Shown here: one piece after another, positions 46,195-55,506 of the stretch
How the letters are laid out: each line of letters starts with the position of its first letter
Position numbering within the stretch: position 1 is the first letter of the stretch
From: CALODL01 sp942492115
GTDB taxonomy: Bacteria > Planctomycetota > Phycisphaerae > UBA1845 > CAIVHJ01
Direction: 5' to 3'
Length of the DNA stretch: 64,000 nt
NCBI GenBank assembly: GCA_942492115.1
Contig: CALODL010000027.1
Span: 434,001-498,000 of the forward strand
Program-made: the position numbers and the translations under genes
Notes under the pieces: generated by a model
Told to the model about the DNA's origin: nothing
The model's input: only the letters and a program-made list of their open reading frames with translations
Database searches by the model: none

Positions 46195-46778
46195 GACAGC
46201 GCGTTGCACAAGTCTACACCGGTGAGTTCGGTGAGGAGTGTGCGGATACGCTCGAGCACGCGGAACTTGGCGACATAGACCTGGTTGGCCGTGATGTTCA
46301 GCCTCTCTGCGGTCTCGCGTACCGGGACATCTTCGATGACGTGATAATAAAAAGCCCAATAAGTGTTTTCGGCGATGTCGGGACGAACCTGCTCGACGCA
46401 GTAGCGTAAGTGCTCGACGAGCCAATGTTGTTCCCACGCCTCAGCCGGATCTGGCTCGAGTCCTTCTGCACGGGTCAGCACCCCGCTGGCGGCCTGATGT
46501 GGTGCAAGCTTGCGAACCCGATCACGGATCTTGTTCTCCGCAATCGATCTCAGCCATGCCTTGAAACTGCCGGGGTGGCGGTGTTCAAAACCACCGATGT
46601 GCTTGACCACCTGTTCGATGGTTTGCTGTGACACATCTTCAGCATCGGCCTGATCGAAGCCACGCGTGCGCGCGTAGCCCACCAGCATTGGGCGGTAGAC
46701 GCGGTCGAAGACACTCCATGCTTCGTCGTCCGCCCGGTCGGCAAGGCGGTGTAGGAGAGTTGAGCGGGTATCGTCCAT
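46191..46778 (-). CDS. ECF-type RNA polymerase sigma factor
   Basis: 195 residues from ATG 46778. Region 2 is seen in VFDRVYRPMLVGYARTRGF, AEDVSQQTIEQVVKHI and FKAWLRSIAENKIRDRVRKL. Region 4 is the helix-turn-helix DVPVRETAERLNITANQVYV followed by AKFRVLERIRTLL. Length suits ECF factors. Its stop overlaps the start of the Ser/Thr kinase, so both are made together. The open frame to 46919 upstream has no sigma similarity. Confidence 0.9.
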   Translation of the reverse strand: MDDTRSTLLHRLADRADDEAWSVFDRVYRPMLVGYARTRGFDQADAEDVSQQTIEQVVKHIGGFEHRHPGSFKAWLRSIAENKIRDRVRKLAPHQAASGVLTRAEGLEPDPAEAWEQHWLVEHLRYCVEQVRPDIAENTYWAFYYHVIEDVPVRETAERLNITANQVYVAKFRVLERIRTLLTELTGVDLCNALS

Positions 46779-47675
46779 ATGGCTTCGTTCATTATAAACA
46801 CAACTGCGGCCCCAGCGGGGATTCGACCTGGCGGAGCGGGTGCGGTGCACCAGAAACCCCGCGAGAGGCGGCTGTCGCCCGCGGAGGCATGCGAGTTGCC
46901 GCCTGAGCGTATCCAGCACATCTGCGGCAGTCCTGCCGTTCGTCGGCGCGGATCGCCCCGGGCTCGATCAATCGGGACCGTTCTCCAGCGGTCCGGCAAA
47001 CGACCATTCTGCAACGGGTGAGTTGATCCCCGGCCCTGGCGAGGGCCGCATCGAGCCGGACGACACCATCCGGTCAGGGCAGCAGGTGCGGGGGGAACGC
47101 GTATCCTGACCCCGCCCGTCACAGTCCAACGCATCGCGCGGGATACGATCGTTAACCTGGAAGGCGCGACCCGCGGCCAGTTCTCCGGACCACGGGCATC
47201 TGCACCCGGCCCGACCCCCAATCCGCTCCGACGGCGAACAATCGGCGTTCTGTGAGATTAATTTCTTGCTTCCCTTCACGTTACAGTCCGGTGCTGTCCG
47301 GGCGCAGTTTCTGAGGTGCCTCCACACGAACAGTGCGGGATGGAGCAACGGTCGTGACCGCACGTGCTGCGAACATGAGGACCGCCATGACCACAGAAGA
47401 GACTTCTTTCCCAGGTTCTGCGGGATCACTCACGCGTTCAGAAGTCGCAAGCGTCTTGCGCGCTGAGCAATCGGGTGCCGAATCGAGTTGTAAGCAATTG
47501 GGAGCTAAGGCAGTGAGTGAACGGACGGTTGCGTTCACCATTCGTCGGGGCACGTCGGTGTAGCGCGCAGACACGACGCTTTCCGTTGCGCAACCCGTGA
47601 TTGTGCACACATTGCCTTCAGGCGCAGGGTGCTTACCATAGACCGCTTCCTCAGATCCCAAGGAGGTGGGTACCC
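46779..47675. other. intergenic region between the sigma gene and the MscS gene
   Basis: About 900 bases without a gene I can support. TATAAT on the minus strand at 46791-46796 lies just upstream of the sigma start but lacks a good -35. Frames on both strands (for example 47281-47661 minus and 47333-47563 plus) lack ribosome sites and family features. Could contain regulatory RNA; none is recognised. Confidence 0.4.
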
Positions 47676-49001
47676 ATGATGTGCAGATTGAAGATGTCCG
47701 CCGTGATCCTGCTACTGGCGTCCACGGCGTTGGCGGCTGACTACACGGCGCGGACCGCGCCCAAGATCATTGATGAGTCCCTCGTCGGGCATGATCGTCT
47801 CGACGTCATGCTCAAGCCGCTCGAAGTGTCCGAACTCGAGATTGAGGCGGACGCCTGGCTGGCGACACTCAAGAAGATCGTTCACGAGATCAGCGAAGAA
47901 GAAGTTGCCGTCATGCTGAGCAATGCTGATCAGGATGCGGCGACGGACGCGGGACAGTCAACCGATGCTGCGGCTGTGGATGAGCTGAAGAAAGCGAGTC
48001 TGAAGAAACTGGTCGAACTTCGCGAGGATCGCACCATGGTCCTTGATCGACTCAATGTGGTTCTCGATGCCCTCGAGGCGAAGGGCGGCGATCCCGAGCC
48101 ATACCGGCTGTATGCGACGGAGGCATCTGGTACCAAAGTTGACATCTTCGATCCCGAGGCGATGCGTCAGCTGGTATTGGGATGGTTGAAGTCACCTGAG
48201 GGCGGTATCCGCTGGGGACTCAATATCATCTCGTTCATCGCAGTGCTCGTCGTATTCTGGATCGCCAGCAAGATTGCGACCCGTGCGGCGGCGCGGGCGT
48301 TGGGCATGGCCAGAAACGTTTCAACGTTGCTGCGCGATTTCTGTATTACCCTCGTCCGGCGGTCGGTGATGATCATCGGACTGTTGATTGCCCTGAGCAT
48401 GCTCGAGATCAACATTGGTCCCGTGCTGGCTTTGATCACGGCTGCAGGATTCGTGATTGGCTTCGCCTTGCAGGGCACGTTGAGTAATTTTGCCAGTGGT
48501 CTGCTGATCCTCATCTATCGCCCATTCGATGTGGGTGACGTCATATCGGCCGGTGGCACGAGTGGCAAGGTCGATTCGATGACCCTGGTGTCGACCTGCA
48601 TACTCACCTTCGATAATCAGAAAGTCGTCGTGCCCAACAACAGCGTGTGGGGCGATGTCATCACCAACGTCACCGGTCTTCCGATCCGGCGTGTCGATAT
48701 GAAGTTCGGGATCGGTTACGAGGACGATATCGAGCAGGCCAAGAGAATCTTGCTCGAGGTCGCCTCCAGCCATCCCAAGGTGCTTACCGATCCAGCGCCG
48801 GTCGTGCAGTTGCATGAGCTGGCGGATTCGTCACTGAACTTCATCTGCCGGCCGTGGTCCAAGACCGGCGATTACTGGGATGTGTATTGGGATGTGACCC
48901 AGTCCGTGAAAGAAAGGTTTGACAAGGCCGGGATCTCGATCCCGTTCCCGCAGCGTGATGTGCATCTATATGAAGAGAAGAAGATGGAAAGCAGCAAGTA
49001 G
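47676..49001 (+). CDS. MscS-family mechanosensitive channel
   Basis: 441 residues from ATG 47676, which has a perfect AAGGAGGTG eight bases upstream. A signal peptide (SAVILLLASTALAA) and about 140 exported residues with a Glu/Asp-rich helical stretch precede the membrane part. The channel core follows: GLNIISFIAVLVVFWIAS, SVMIIGLLIALSMLEINIGP, and pore helix TM3 AAGFVIGFALQGTLSNFASG. The cytoplasmic beta domain has FDVGDVISAGGTSGKVDSM and VVVPNNSVWGDVITN. Opens on membrane tension to release osmolytes. The N-terminal extension makes it longer than E. coli MscS (286 residues). Confidence 0.92.
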   Translation: MMCRLKMSAVILLLASTALAADYTARTAPKIIDESLVGHDRLDVMLKPLEVSELEIEADAWLATLKKIVHEISEEEVAVMLSNADQDAATDAGQSTDAAAVDELKKASLKKLVELREDRTMVLDRLNVVLDALEAKGGDPEPYRLYATEASGTKVDIFDPEAMRQLVLGWLKSPEGGIRWGLNIISFIAVLVVFWIASKIATRAAARALGMARNVSTLLRDFCITLVRRSVMIIGLLIALSMLEINIGPVLALITAAGFVIGFALQGTLSNFASGLLILIYRPFDVGDVISAGGTSGKVDSMTLVSTCILTFDNQKVVVPNNSVWGDVITNVTGLPIRRVDMKFGIGYEDDIEQAKRILLEVASSHPKVLTDPAPVVQLHELADSSLNFICRPWSKTGDYWDVYWDVTQSVKERFDKAGISIPFPQRDVHLYEEKKMESSK

Positions 49002-49058
49002 GCCGCGAGCTACAAGTCGAATGGAAGTTTTCCGGACGCGATCATCTGAGGTTTGACA

Positions 49059-50045
49059 ATGAAGTTACTGGTCGCAGGCGGAGCGGGCTACGTGGGCAGT
49101 CACTGCGTGAAGCGCTTGTGCGAATGCGGGCACGAGGTCGTCGTTTTCGACAATCTGTCCCAGGGCCATCGCACGGCCGTTCCGGCGCATGTTGAATTGA
49201 TCGAAGGCGATATTCGCGATCTCGAAGCCTTGTCGCAGGCCTTTGGTGGCCACGCTTTTGACGGGGCCATGCACTTCGCCGCACTGCTCAATGTCAACGA
49301 GTCATTGTCCAAGCCGCGCCTGTACTACGAGGTCAATGTGGTCGGGGCGCTCAACCTGATTTCGACTATGGCGGATCATGGCGTCAAGAGATTGGTATTC
49401 AGCTCGACCTGCGCGACCTACGGCACGCCGCCGGCGATGCCCATCACAGAAGACATGCCCAAAGCGCCGATTACACCATACGGAGCCAGCAAGTGGATGG
49501 TCGAGCGCTTCCTGCAGGACACAGCGGCAGTGGATCAACTGGGTTCGGTTGCCCTGCGTTACTTCAATGCGTCGGGGGCGGCAGCCGATGGGTCGATCGG
49601 CGAAGACCATGATCCCGAAATACATCTCATCCCTCTGGTTCTGCAGGTCGCTCTCGGGCAGCGTGAGCACATCAGTATCTTCGGTACCGATTATCCAACA
49701 TTCGATGGCACTGCTGTGCGCGATTACATTCATGTGGACGACCTCGCCGAGGCCCATCGCCTGGCCATCGAACAGGTTCAACCGGGCGAAGCCCGGGCCT
49801 ACAACGTCGGCACCGGGCACGGCACCAGCGTGCGTCAAGTCATCGAGGCTGTGCGCCAAGTGACCGGCCATGCCATCCCCGCGATCGAAACCGAGCGCCG
49901 CCCCGGCGATCCGGCGGAGCTGTACGCCAACTCGAGCCTCATCCGTAAGCAGCTCGGCTGGTCACCGCAATACACCCGCATCGATGACGTCGTCCGTACC
50001 GCATGGGCCTGGCATCACGCACATCCGAACGGCTACAGCGACTGA
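49059..50045 (+). CDS. galE: UDP-glucose 4-epimerase
   Basis: 328-residue extended SDR enzyme interconverting UDP-glucose and UDP-galactose. NAD site VAGGAGYVGSHCVKRL, FSSTCATYG, catalytic Tyr-x3-Lys in YGASKWMVERF, ALRYFNASGAAADGSIGEDH, and the YIHVDDLAEAH element are all present. Start ATG 49059, seven bases after GAGG; a TTG at 49053 is also open. Sugar nucleotides for surface glycans, consistent with KdsB and the UDP-sugar dehydrogenase elsewhere in the window. Confidence 0.95.
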   Translation: MKLLVAGGAGYVGSHCVKRLCECGHEVVVFDNLSQGHRTAVPAHVELIEGDIRDLEALSQAFGGHAFDGAMHFAALLNVNESLSKPRLYYEVNVVGALNLISTMADHGVKRLVFSSTCATYGTPPAMPITEDMPKAPITPYGASKWMVERFLQDTAAVDQLGSVALRYFNASGAAADGSIGEDHDPEIHLIPLVLQVALGQREHISIFGTDYPTFDGTAVRDYIHVDDLAEAHRLAIEQVQPGEARAYNVGTGHGTSVRQVIEAVRQVTGHAIPAIETERRPGDPAELYANSSLIRKQLGWSPQYTRIDDVVRTAWAWHHAHPNGYSD

Positions 50046-50140
50046 ACACGAGCTGACAGAACCCCTGCGGTAACAATCTGCCACAGCAGACGGGGCACGT
50101 CACCCCGAAGACCACCACAAGTATTACGAAGGGCATCCCC

Positions 50141-50214
50141 GCCCCGCGAGGATCCAATGGGGCAGAGCCCCTTGGCAGGGGCTCGGGGGACGACCGTCCC
50201 CCGAAGTTGAGTCT
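50141..50214. repeat. dispersed copy of the palindromic element of the 30.4-kb repeat
   Basis: In the inverted orientation this 74-base segment matches the palindromic core of the tandem repeat: CGGGGGACGRCCGTCCCCCG-like hairpin, CCTTGGCAGGGGCTC and GATCCAATGGGGCAGAGCCC. It lies between galE and the convergent regulator gene, where its hairpins could end transcription on both sides. Confidence 0.88.
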
Positions 50215-50225
50215 AACATGTTACC

Positions 50226-51608
50226 TCACTTGATCCGATGCCGAATCACATCACGTGAGACACCCAGAATGCGCGCGGTCTTGCTGATGTTGTGTTTGGT
50301 GTAGGCCAGTGTGGCTTCGATGATCTCGTGCTCGATCTGTTCGAGAGGCCGCCCGCCTTCCTCGAGCGCGACCTCGATCGTTCGGTCGCATGTTGGCAAG
50401 TGTATGGTGATGTGGCCGGTTGTGACGGCCGGCAGATTCAGGCTTGCGGCAGTGAGGGAGGCGCCGTCGGTCAGCAGGACGGCGCTCTCCATGACATGGA
50501 GTAGTTCACGGACGTTGCCTGGCCAGGGGTGGGCGCGCAGGGTGCGCGCGGCGCTGTCGGCGAGGTGCTTTCCCGAAATGCCGAATCGTGCCTGTATATC
50601 ATCCACGAAGATGCGGGCCAGTTCGATGACATCGTCCTCGCGTTCGCGCAGCGGCGGCAGATGGAACGACAGGACACGTAAGCGATGGTACAGATCATCA
50701 CGAAATTCGCCCATGGCAATTGCGCCTTCGAGGTCGCGATTGGTCGCGGCGATGACATGCACGTTGATCGGTCGCCTGCGATGATCTCCGACTGCGCGAA
50801 TTGTGGCGGTATCGAGCACGGTGAGCAGCTTGGCCTGGAGGTCGAGAGACATGTGGCCGACTTCGTCGAGCAGCAACGTCCCGCCGTCAGCAACCTCGAA
50901 GAGCCCGCGCTTGTCCTGGCCAGCGTCGGTGAATGCACCTCGCACGTGGCCGAACAATTCCGATTCGAAGAGTTCATGGGGGATCGACGTGCAGTTGACA
51001 TGGACGAACTGACCGTCCTGTCGGGGGCCACCGTAATGAATGGCCTTGGCTGCAAGATCCTTGCCCGTCCCCGTTTCGCCGGTCAACAACACGTGAGGCG
51101 GTTGTGGGGATGCCAGAACATCCCGGGCGGTCAGGCGCTTGATCCACTCCTTCAATTCGCTTATGCGCGCGGAGGTCCCGCGAATGCTGTTCAGCGCGCT
51201 GCGCGCCTTCTCGCGATCGCGATAATAGTTCAAGCCAGCCGTTCGGCGTTGGTCTGCAAGGGTGCGGGCCACGACGACGGCGAGTTCTTCGAGGTCGAGC
51301 GGTTTTTTCAGGAAATCGGCTGCTCCCGACTTCATGGCTGTAATCGCGGTGTGTACGTCACCATGAGCAGTCATCATGATGACCGCGGCACGACTCGTGC
51401 TCGCCTGCAGACGGCGGAGAACTTCCAGCCCATCGATGCTGGGTAGGCGGTAGTCGAGCAGGATGAGATCAGGGTCGTGCTGCGCTGCTTGATCCAGCCC
51501 ATCCTCACCCGTAGCGGCCAGCGTCGTTACGTGATCGTGTAGCCCCAGCGCCGCGCCCATGTTGTGGGCCAGGACGTGCTCGTCTTCAATGATCAGGATC
51601 GATGCCAT
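50226..51608 (-). CDS. NtrC-like response regulator, AAA+ sigma-54-activator type
   Basis: 460 residues from ATG 51608 (MASILIIEDE). A receiver domain with phospho-acceptor Asp in PDLILLDYRLP and Lys in AADFLKKPLDLEEL is followed by an AAA+ domain: Walker A LLTGETGTGKDLAAK, the sigma-54 contact loop as GAFTDA rather than GAFTGA, Walker B TLLLDEVGHM, R-finger region VIAATNRDLE, and FHLPPLREREDDVIEL. A Fis-type helix-turn-helix (NISKTARILGVSRDVIRHRI) ends the protein. It is divergent from a second, similar regulator at 51698. A sensor kinase lies further on. Targets unknown. Confidence 0.9.
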   Translation of the reverse strand: MASILIIEDEHVLAHNMGAALGLHDHVTTLAATGEDGLDQAAQHDPDLILLDYRLPSIDGLEVLRRLQASTSRAAVIMMTAHGDVHTAITAMKSGAADFLKKPLDLEELAVVVARTLADQRRTAGLNYYRDREKARSALNSIRGTSARISELKEWIKRLTARDVLASPQPPHVLLTGETGTGKDLAAKAIHYGGPRQDGQFVHVNCTSIPHELFESELFGHVRGAFTDAGQDKRGLFEVADGGTLLLDEVGHMSLDLQAKLLTVLDTATIRAVGDHRRRPINVHVIAATNRDLEGAIAMGEFRDDLYHRLRVLSFHLPPLREREDDVIELARIFVDDIQARFGISGKHLADSAARTLRAHPWPGNVRELLHVMESAVLLTDGASLTAASLNLPAVTTGHITIHLPTCDRTIEVALEEGGRPLEQIEHEIIEATLAYTKHNISKTARILGVSRDVIRHRIK

Positions 51609-51697
51609 GGTGTCATCACGGGTTGTCGTGTATCTGTAGTGGGTGGAGTTGACCACCGCCGGGCGATTCGTGCATGATAAGACGAGGAGGCTGCATA

Positions 51698-53083
51698 GTG
51701 GGCGATATTCTCATCATTGAAGACGAACCCACGCTGGCTGACGACATGTGTCAATACCTCGTGCTGGCCGGTCATGATGCCGCATATGTGTCGACCGGTT
51801 CCGATGCGATGGCCCGTGTGTTGGTGCAACCTCCCGATCTCATTATTCTCGATCACCAGTTGCCGGACATGACCGGGCTCGAAATCATGCGTCACGTCCG
51901 GGAGCGCGGGAGTCGGGCCGCGGTCATCATGGTCACCGCCCATGCCGATGTGCCCATTGCGGTCGCTGCACTCAAGGACGGGGCGGCGGATTTCCTGACC
52001 AAGCCGGTCGCACTGGAAGAACTCGGTGCTGCGGTCGATACCGCGCTGCGGCGGAGACATGTCGAACAGCGCCTCGCCTATTTTCGTAATGCCGAGCAAG
52101 CGCGGGGGACAATCATCGGCACATCCTCCGCCATGGGCGTCGTGCACAAGATGATCCAGCGTGTAACAGCGTCGCCGGCGCTGGCGTCTGCGGTGCCACC
52201 GACGGTCCTGATAACCGGAGAGACGGGTACGGGCAAAGATCTTGCCGCACAGACGATCCACTACAATGGGCCGCGCAGCGCAGCCCAATTCGTACGCGTC
52301 AACTGCACCGCTTTGCCGGATCAGCTCGTCGAATCGGAGCTCTTCGGGCACGTTCGGGGTGCATTCACTGATGCCCACACGGACAAGCGCGGGTTGTTCG
52401 AGATTGCCGAGGGCGGGACAGTGTTTCTCGACGAGATCGGGCACATGAAGCTTCCACTGCAGGCCAAGCTCCTCAGCGTTCTGGAGCGACGTCGCTACCG
52501 GCAACTGGGCGCGACGCGCGAAAGGGAAGCGAACATCCACGTGATCGCTGCAACCAATCGCGACCTCGAAGACGCCGTGCGCCGTGGCGAGTTCCGTCGC
52601 GACTTGTACCATCGTATCCGCACGCTTGCGATTCACTTGCCATCTCTGCGCGAACGCATTGGCGACATCGCGCCGCTTGCTGAATATTTTCTGATGCTGC
52701 ACGCGACTCGATTCGGAGTCGCCGCCGATCAGTTTTCCGAAGCGGCGCTGAGCAAGCTCGAGAACTATTCCTGGCCGGGCAACGTGCGTGAATTGTCCCA
52801 CACGATCGAGAGTGCTGTCCTGCTCGCCGAGAATGGCCTGGTCGAGTGTGATGCGTTGCGCTGTGGCAGGGGCGCTGATCCGGGGGGCCCCGTCGGCCAC
52901 AAGGTCATGACTGTCGATTTTGCCGCTGAGCATCCGACGCTCGAAGATATCCAACACCATGTGATCGAACATGCACTCTCACTCACTGACCGGAACTACA
53001 CCCGTGCTGCGCAGCTCCTGGGTATCTCGCGCGATGCCATCCGCTATCGCCTCGACAAACGCCAGGGGACGTCAGACGCCTGA
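51698..53083 (+). CDS. second NtrC-like response regulator
   Basis: 461 residues from GTG 51698 (VGDILIIEDEP), with GAGGAGG seven bases upstream; ATG 51674 is less well placed. The receiver domain has Asp in PDLIILDHQLPDM and Lys in AADFLTKPVALEEL. AAA+ domain: LITGETGTGKDLAAQ, GAFTDAHTDKRG, TVFLDEIGHMKLP, VIAATNRDLED. Fis-type helix-turn-helix NYTRAAQLLGISRDAIRYRL. Paralogous to the divergent regulator. Ends 19 bases before the convergent histidine kinase, its likely partner. Confidence 0.9.
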   Translation: MGDILIIEDEPTLADDMCQYLVLAGHDAAYVSTGSDAMARVLVQPPDLIILDHQLPDMTGLEIMRHVRERGSRAAVIMVTAHADVPIAVAALKDGAADFLTKPVALEELGAAVDTALRRRHVEQRLAYFRNAEQARGTIIGTSSAMGVVHKMIQRVTASPALASAVPPTVLITGETGTGKDLAAQTIHYNGPRSAAQFVRVNCTALPDQLVESELFGHVRGAFTDAHTDKRGLFEIAEGGTVFLDEIGHMKLPLQAKLLSVLERRRYRQLGATREREANIHVIAATNRDLEDAVRRGEFRRDLYHRIRTLAIHLPSLRERIGDIAPLAEYFLMLHATRFGVAADQFSEAALSKLENYSWPGNVRELSHTIESAVLLAENGLVECDALRCGRGADPGGPVGHKVMTVDFAAEHPTLEDIQHHVIEHALSLTDRNYTRAAQLLGISRDAIRYRLDKRQGTSDA

Positions 53084-53102
53084 ATCAACGCCGGATGGTC
53101 CA

Positions 53103-54473
53103 TCACGAAGTCCTGTCTCCCGGCAGCATGAGCGTCACCGTCGTACCCTCACCCTGCGTTGAATTGAGAGCGATTGTACCATCGTGCTTCTCAATGATTT
53201 GCTTGACCAGGTTCAACCCGACACCGGTCCCTTCCGTGCGGCTGGTAAAGAACAGCTTGAACGCCTGGGCGCACGTCGCTGCGGTCATTCCTGGCCCGTG
53301 ATCGACAACATCCAGGCGCAGCGTCGGCGGTCCACCGTTGGGCTGAATGACCTGTCCGCGCAACGTGATCGTGTCCCCTGGCGCGCTGTGATGAGCGGCA
53401 TTGGTCAATATTTCAGACAATGCGGTGACCAGTCGTTCACGATCTCCGACCCACTGCTGATCGGGGCAGTTGTCGACGATGTCAAGATTGATTTGGCGTG
53501 ACTCGATGAGCGGGGCGGCCTCCACGCATGCGGCGGCTGCCAGTTGCTCGAATGACAACGCGGTGCGTTTGAGTTCCGCTGGACGGCTGAGATGAAGCAA
53601 TCCGGCGATACGCTTCTCCATGCGATCAACCTGGTTGACGATCTGCTCGAAGCTGGCCTTACTCTGATCGTCACCGCTGCGCAGTGTGGCCAGTTGGGCA
53701 CTGGAACGGATCGCCGATAGCGGATTGCGCAACCCATGCGCGACGCTGCTGCACAGCTCACCAATGGCACTGAGCTCACGGGCCTCGAGCAGCGCGCGGT
53801 GGTGCTGCTCGAGTCGGCGGGCCATCGCTTCCAGGCGCCGTCCAAGATCGCTCAGTTCGTCGTTCCCCGACAACGGCACTGCGAGATCGAGGTCGCCTTC
53901 ACCGATGGCGTCGGCGGCCCGCTTGAGGATCGTGACTGGTTCAACCAGCCACCGCCGAACGGCCAGGAGGTACAGCAGAAACAACAGGACGACCATGATC
54001 GCAGCGAACATGATCGCGCCCTGGGACAGGAGCCCTGCGCGGGCGACGTCAGACAACAACTGGTGTGCGGTCGACTCATAATACAGGCGCAGTCGTACGA
54101 GTGTGTGGTCAGCCGAAGCGACCACTGCTTCGGGCAATGCTCCAATCGTTGCGCGCATGATTGCGAGATCGTCCCGAAACTGCATCCACAGCTGTCGTTC
54201 GACGTCATCTTCTGCCAGGCGGATTTGAATATCAACGTCATCGATCAGGAACGTGGCCCATGGGCCATCGTCGTCGCCACGGTGTAAGGCCAGTTGGTGG
54301 CGGTGAATGTCGGTGCGGATATCACAGGTCAGTTGAACTTGATCCCGACGCCGCAGGTAAGATTCCGTGTGCGCGGCGCTGCGCTGAACTGCGGAGATGG
54401 TGACGGCCGCGGCTGCAGCGAAGACGGTGATCATGGTCGCGACGGCAATGTTCAGCTTGGTTCGAACGGTCAT
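53103..54473 (-). CDS. sensor histidine kinase
   Basis: 456 residues. An N-terminal helix (VATMITVFAAAAAVTISAV), a periplasmic sensing part of about 130 residues, a second helix (GAIMFAAIMVVLLFLLYLLA) and a HAMP linker (VEPVTILKRAADAIGEGDLD) precede the HisKA domain. Its H-box is SVAHGLRNPLSAIRSSAQLA. The ATPase domain has N-box ALSEILTNAAHHS, G1 DVVDHGPGMTA and G2 GTGVGLNLVKQI. Converges with and almost abuts the second response regulator. Signal sensed is unknown. Confidence 0.93.
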   Translation of the reverse strand: MTVRTKLNIAVATMITVFAAAAAVTISAVQRSAAHTESYLRRRDQVQLTCDIRTDIHRHQLALHRGDDDGPWATFLIDDVDIQIRLAEDDVERQLWMQFRDDLAIMRATIGALPEAVVASADHTLVRLRLYYESTAHQLLSDVARAGLLSQGAIMFAAIMVVLLFLLYLLAVRRWLVEPVTILKRAADAIGEGDLDLAVPLSGNDELSDLGRRLEAMARRLEQHHRALLEARELSAIGELCSSVAHGLRNPLSAIRSSAQLATLRSGDDQSKASFEQIVNQVDRMEKRIAGLLHLSRPAELKRTALSFEQLAAAACVEAAPLIESRQINLDIVDNCPDQQWVGDRERLVTALSEILTNAAHHSAPGDTITLRGQVIQPNGGPPTLRLDVVDHGPGMTAATCAQAFKLFFTSRTEGTGVGLNLVKQIIEKHDGTIALNSTQGEGTTVTLMLPGDRTS

Positions 54474-54503
54474 GGGGCTTCACACGGCCGCCGGCCCCGT
54501 GGG

Positions 54504-55292
54504 TCAGGGCGCAGACGCGTACACATCGGGCTGTTTATAGCAGAACGCCCACCACACCCTGAAAATATCCAGAGCGTCACCGTAATCGGAGGATGGTGCG
54601 CCCGCAGTGGCCGCGTCCTGATTCATGTTGTACAGCGTTGCGTAGTTGATGTCGTCGGTTTCATTGTCCCAGTGAACGGCACGCTGCGCAATGCTCTCGT
54701 CCTGATCCCGATACCAACTGACGCTGCCGTCCGTATACAAGACGTTGTAACCGGTCTTGTGGGTCCAAGCGCCTATGCCACGGGCTGCGCCGATGCGCGC
54801 CGTGAAATCATCGCTGACCATGGCCAGATGGCGAAACTTGCCGAGTTGCGGAGTACGGGTGGCCGGCAGGTTGATGGCGTAGGCGTAACTGCCCGTGACC
54901 GTGGCTGCCGGGAGATAGCGGGTGTTGGCGTTGTACCAGTACGTCGTCTGGCTTGGGCAGTAGAACACTCGTTCGTCCTGAACGCTACGAGCCGCGATAA
55001 GCTGGCCAAGATTGACATAGCGGCCCGAACGCGACAGCAGGGTTCTGGGGGCCGTGGTGCCCATTCGCTCCATGACACTGGGGCCGGAATCGCCGTTGTC
55101 CAGGGCATAACTGAACACGCCGGTCGCGATTTGTTTGAGATGGGCACCGCACACGGTCTGGCGGGCCGATTCACGCGCACGGCCGAACGCCGGTAGTAAG
55201 ATCGAGATCATCAAGGCGATGATGGCGGTGACGACCACGAGCTCGATCAGCGAGAATCCTCGTCTCGGGCGTATTGCGGAGCAACGTTTCAT
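54504..55292 (-). CDS. prepilin-type protein with H-x9-DG motif
   Basis: 262 residues from ATG 55292. A short basic leader ending RRG precedes FSLIELVVVTAIIALMISIL, the class of type IV pilin/pseudopilin N-terminus with Glu at position 5, cut and methylated by a prepilin peptidase. The body shows HLKQIATGVFSYALDNGD near the start and HKTGYNVLYTDGSVSWYRD near the end, the H-x9-DG motif of the large planctomycete family. Exported to the periplasm or surface. The minus strand has TATAAT at 55305-55310 but no clear -35. Confidence 0.9.
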   Translation of the reverse strand: MKRCSAIRPRRGFSLIELVVVTAIIALMISILLPAFGRARESARQTVCGAHLKQIATGVFSYALDNGDSGPSVMERMGTTAPRTLLSRSGRYVNLGQLIAARSVQDERVFYCPSQTTYWYNANTRYLPAATVTGSYAYAINLPATRTPQLGKFRHLAMVSDDFTARIGAARGIGAWTHKTGYNVLYTDGSVSWYRDQDESIAQRAVHWDNETDDINYATLYNMNQDAATAGAPSSDYGDALDIFRVWWAFCYKQPDVYASAP

Positions 55293-55506
55293 GATACGGA
55301 TTCCATTATACCGGTACCGGAGTTGCATGTTGGGTTGAAGAGCACGTGGCGTGCCCCAGGCGGTGGACAACTTAAGTATTTGCAAAACAAGCAATTAGCT
55401 TTTCCGGGAACGAGATTCGGCCGGGGCCGCGGCAGCGAGTCGGGCCCCACAGTGTGGTTCTGCTCGCGGCGGTTCACGCGTGCACCGGCCTGCCATCAAG
55501 GGGATA

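Noticed and set aside
47281..47661. 126-codon minus-strand frame upstream of the MscS gene
   Set aside because: No ribosome site, no recognisable family, and it overlaps the leader of a well-supported gene.
51593..52972. 459-codon minus-strand frame opposite the second NtrC-like regulator
   Set aside because: Antisense shadow of a gene with complete receiver, AAA+ and helix-turn-helix motifs.
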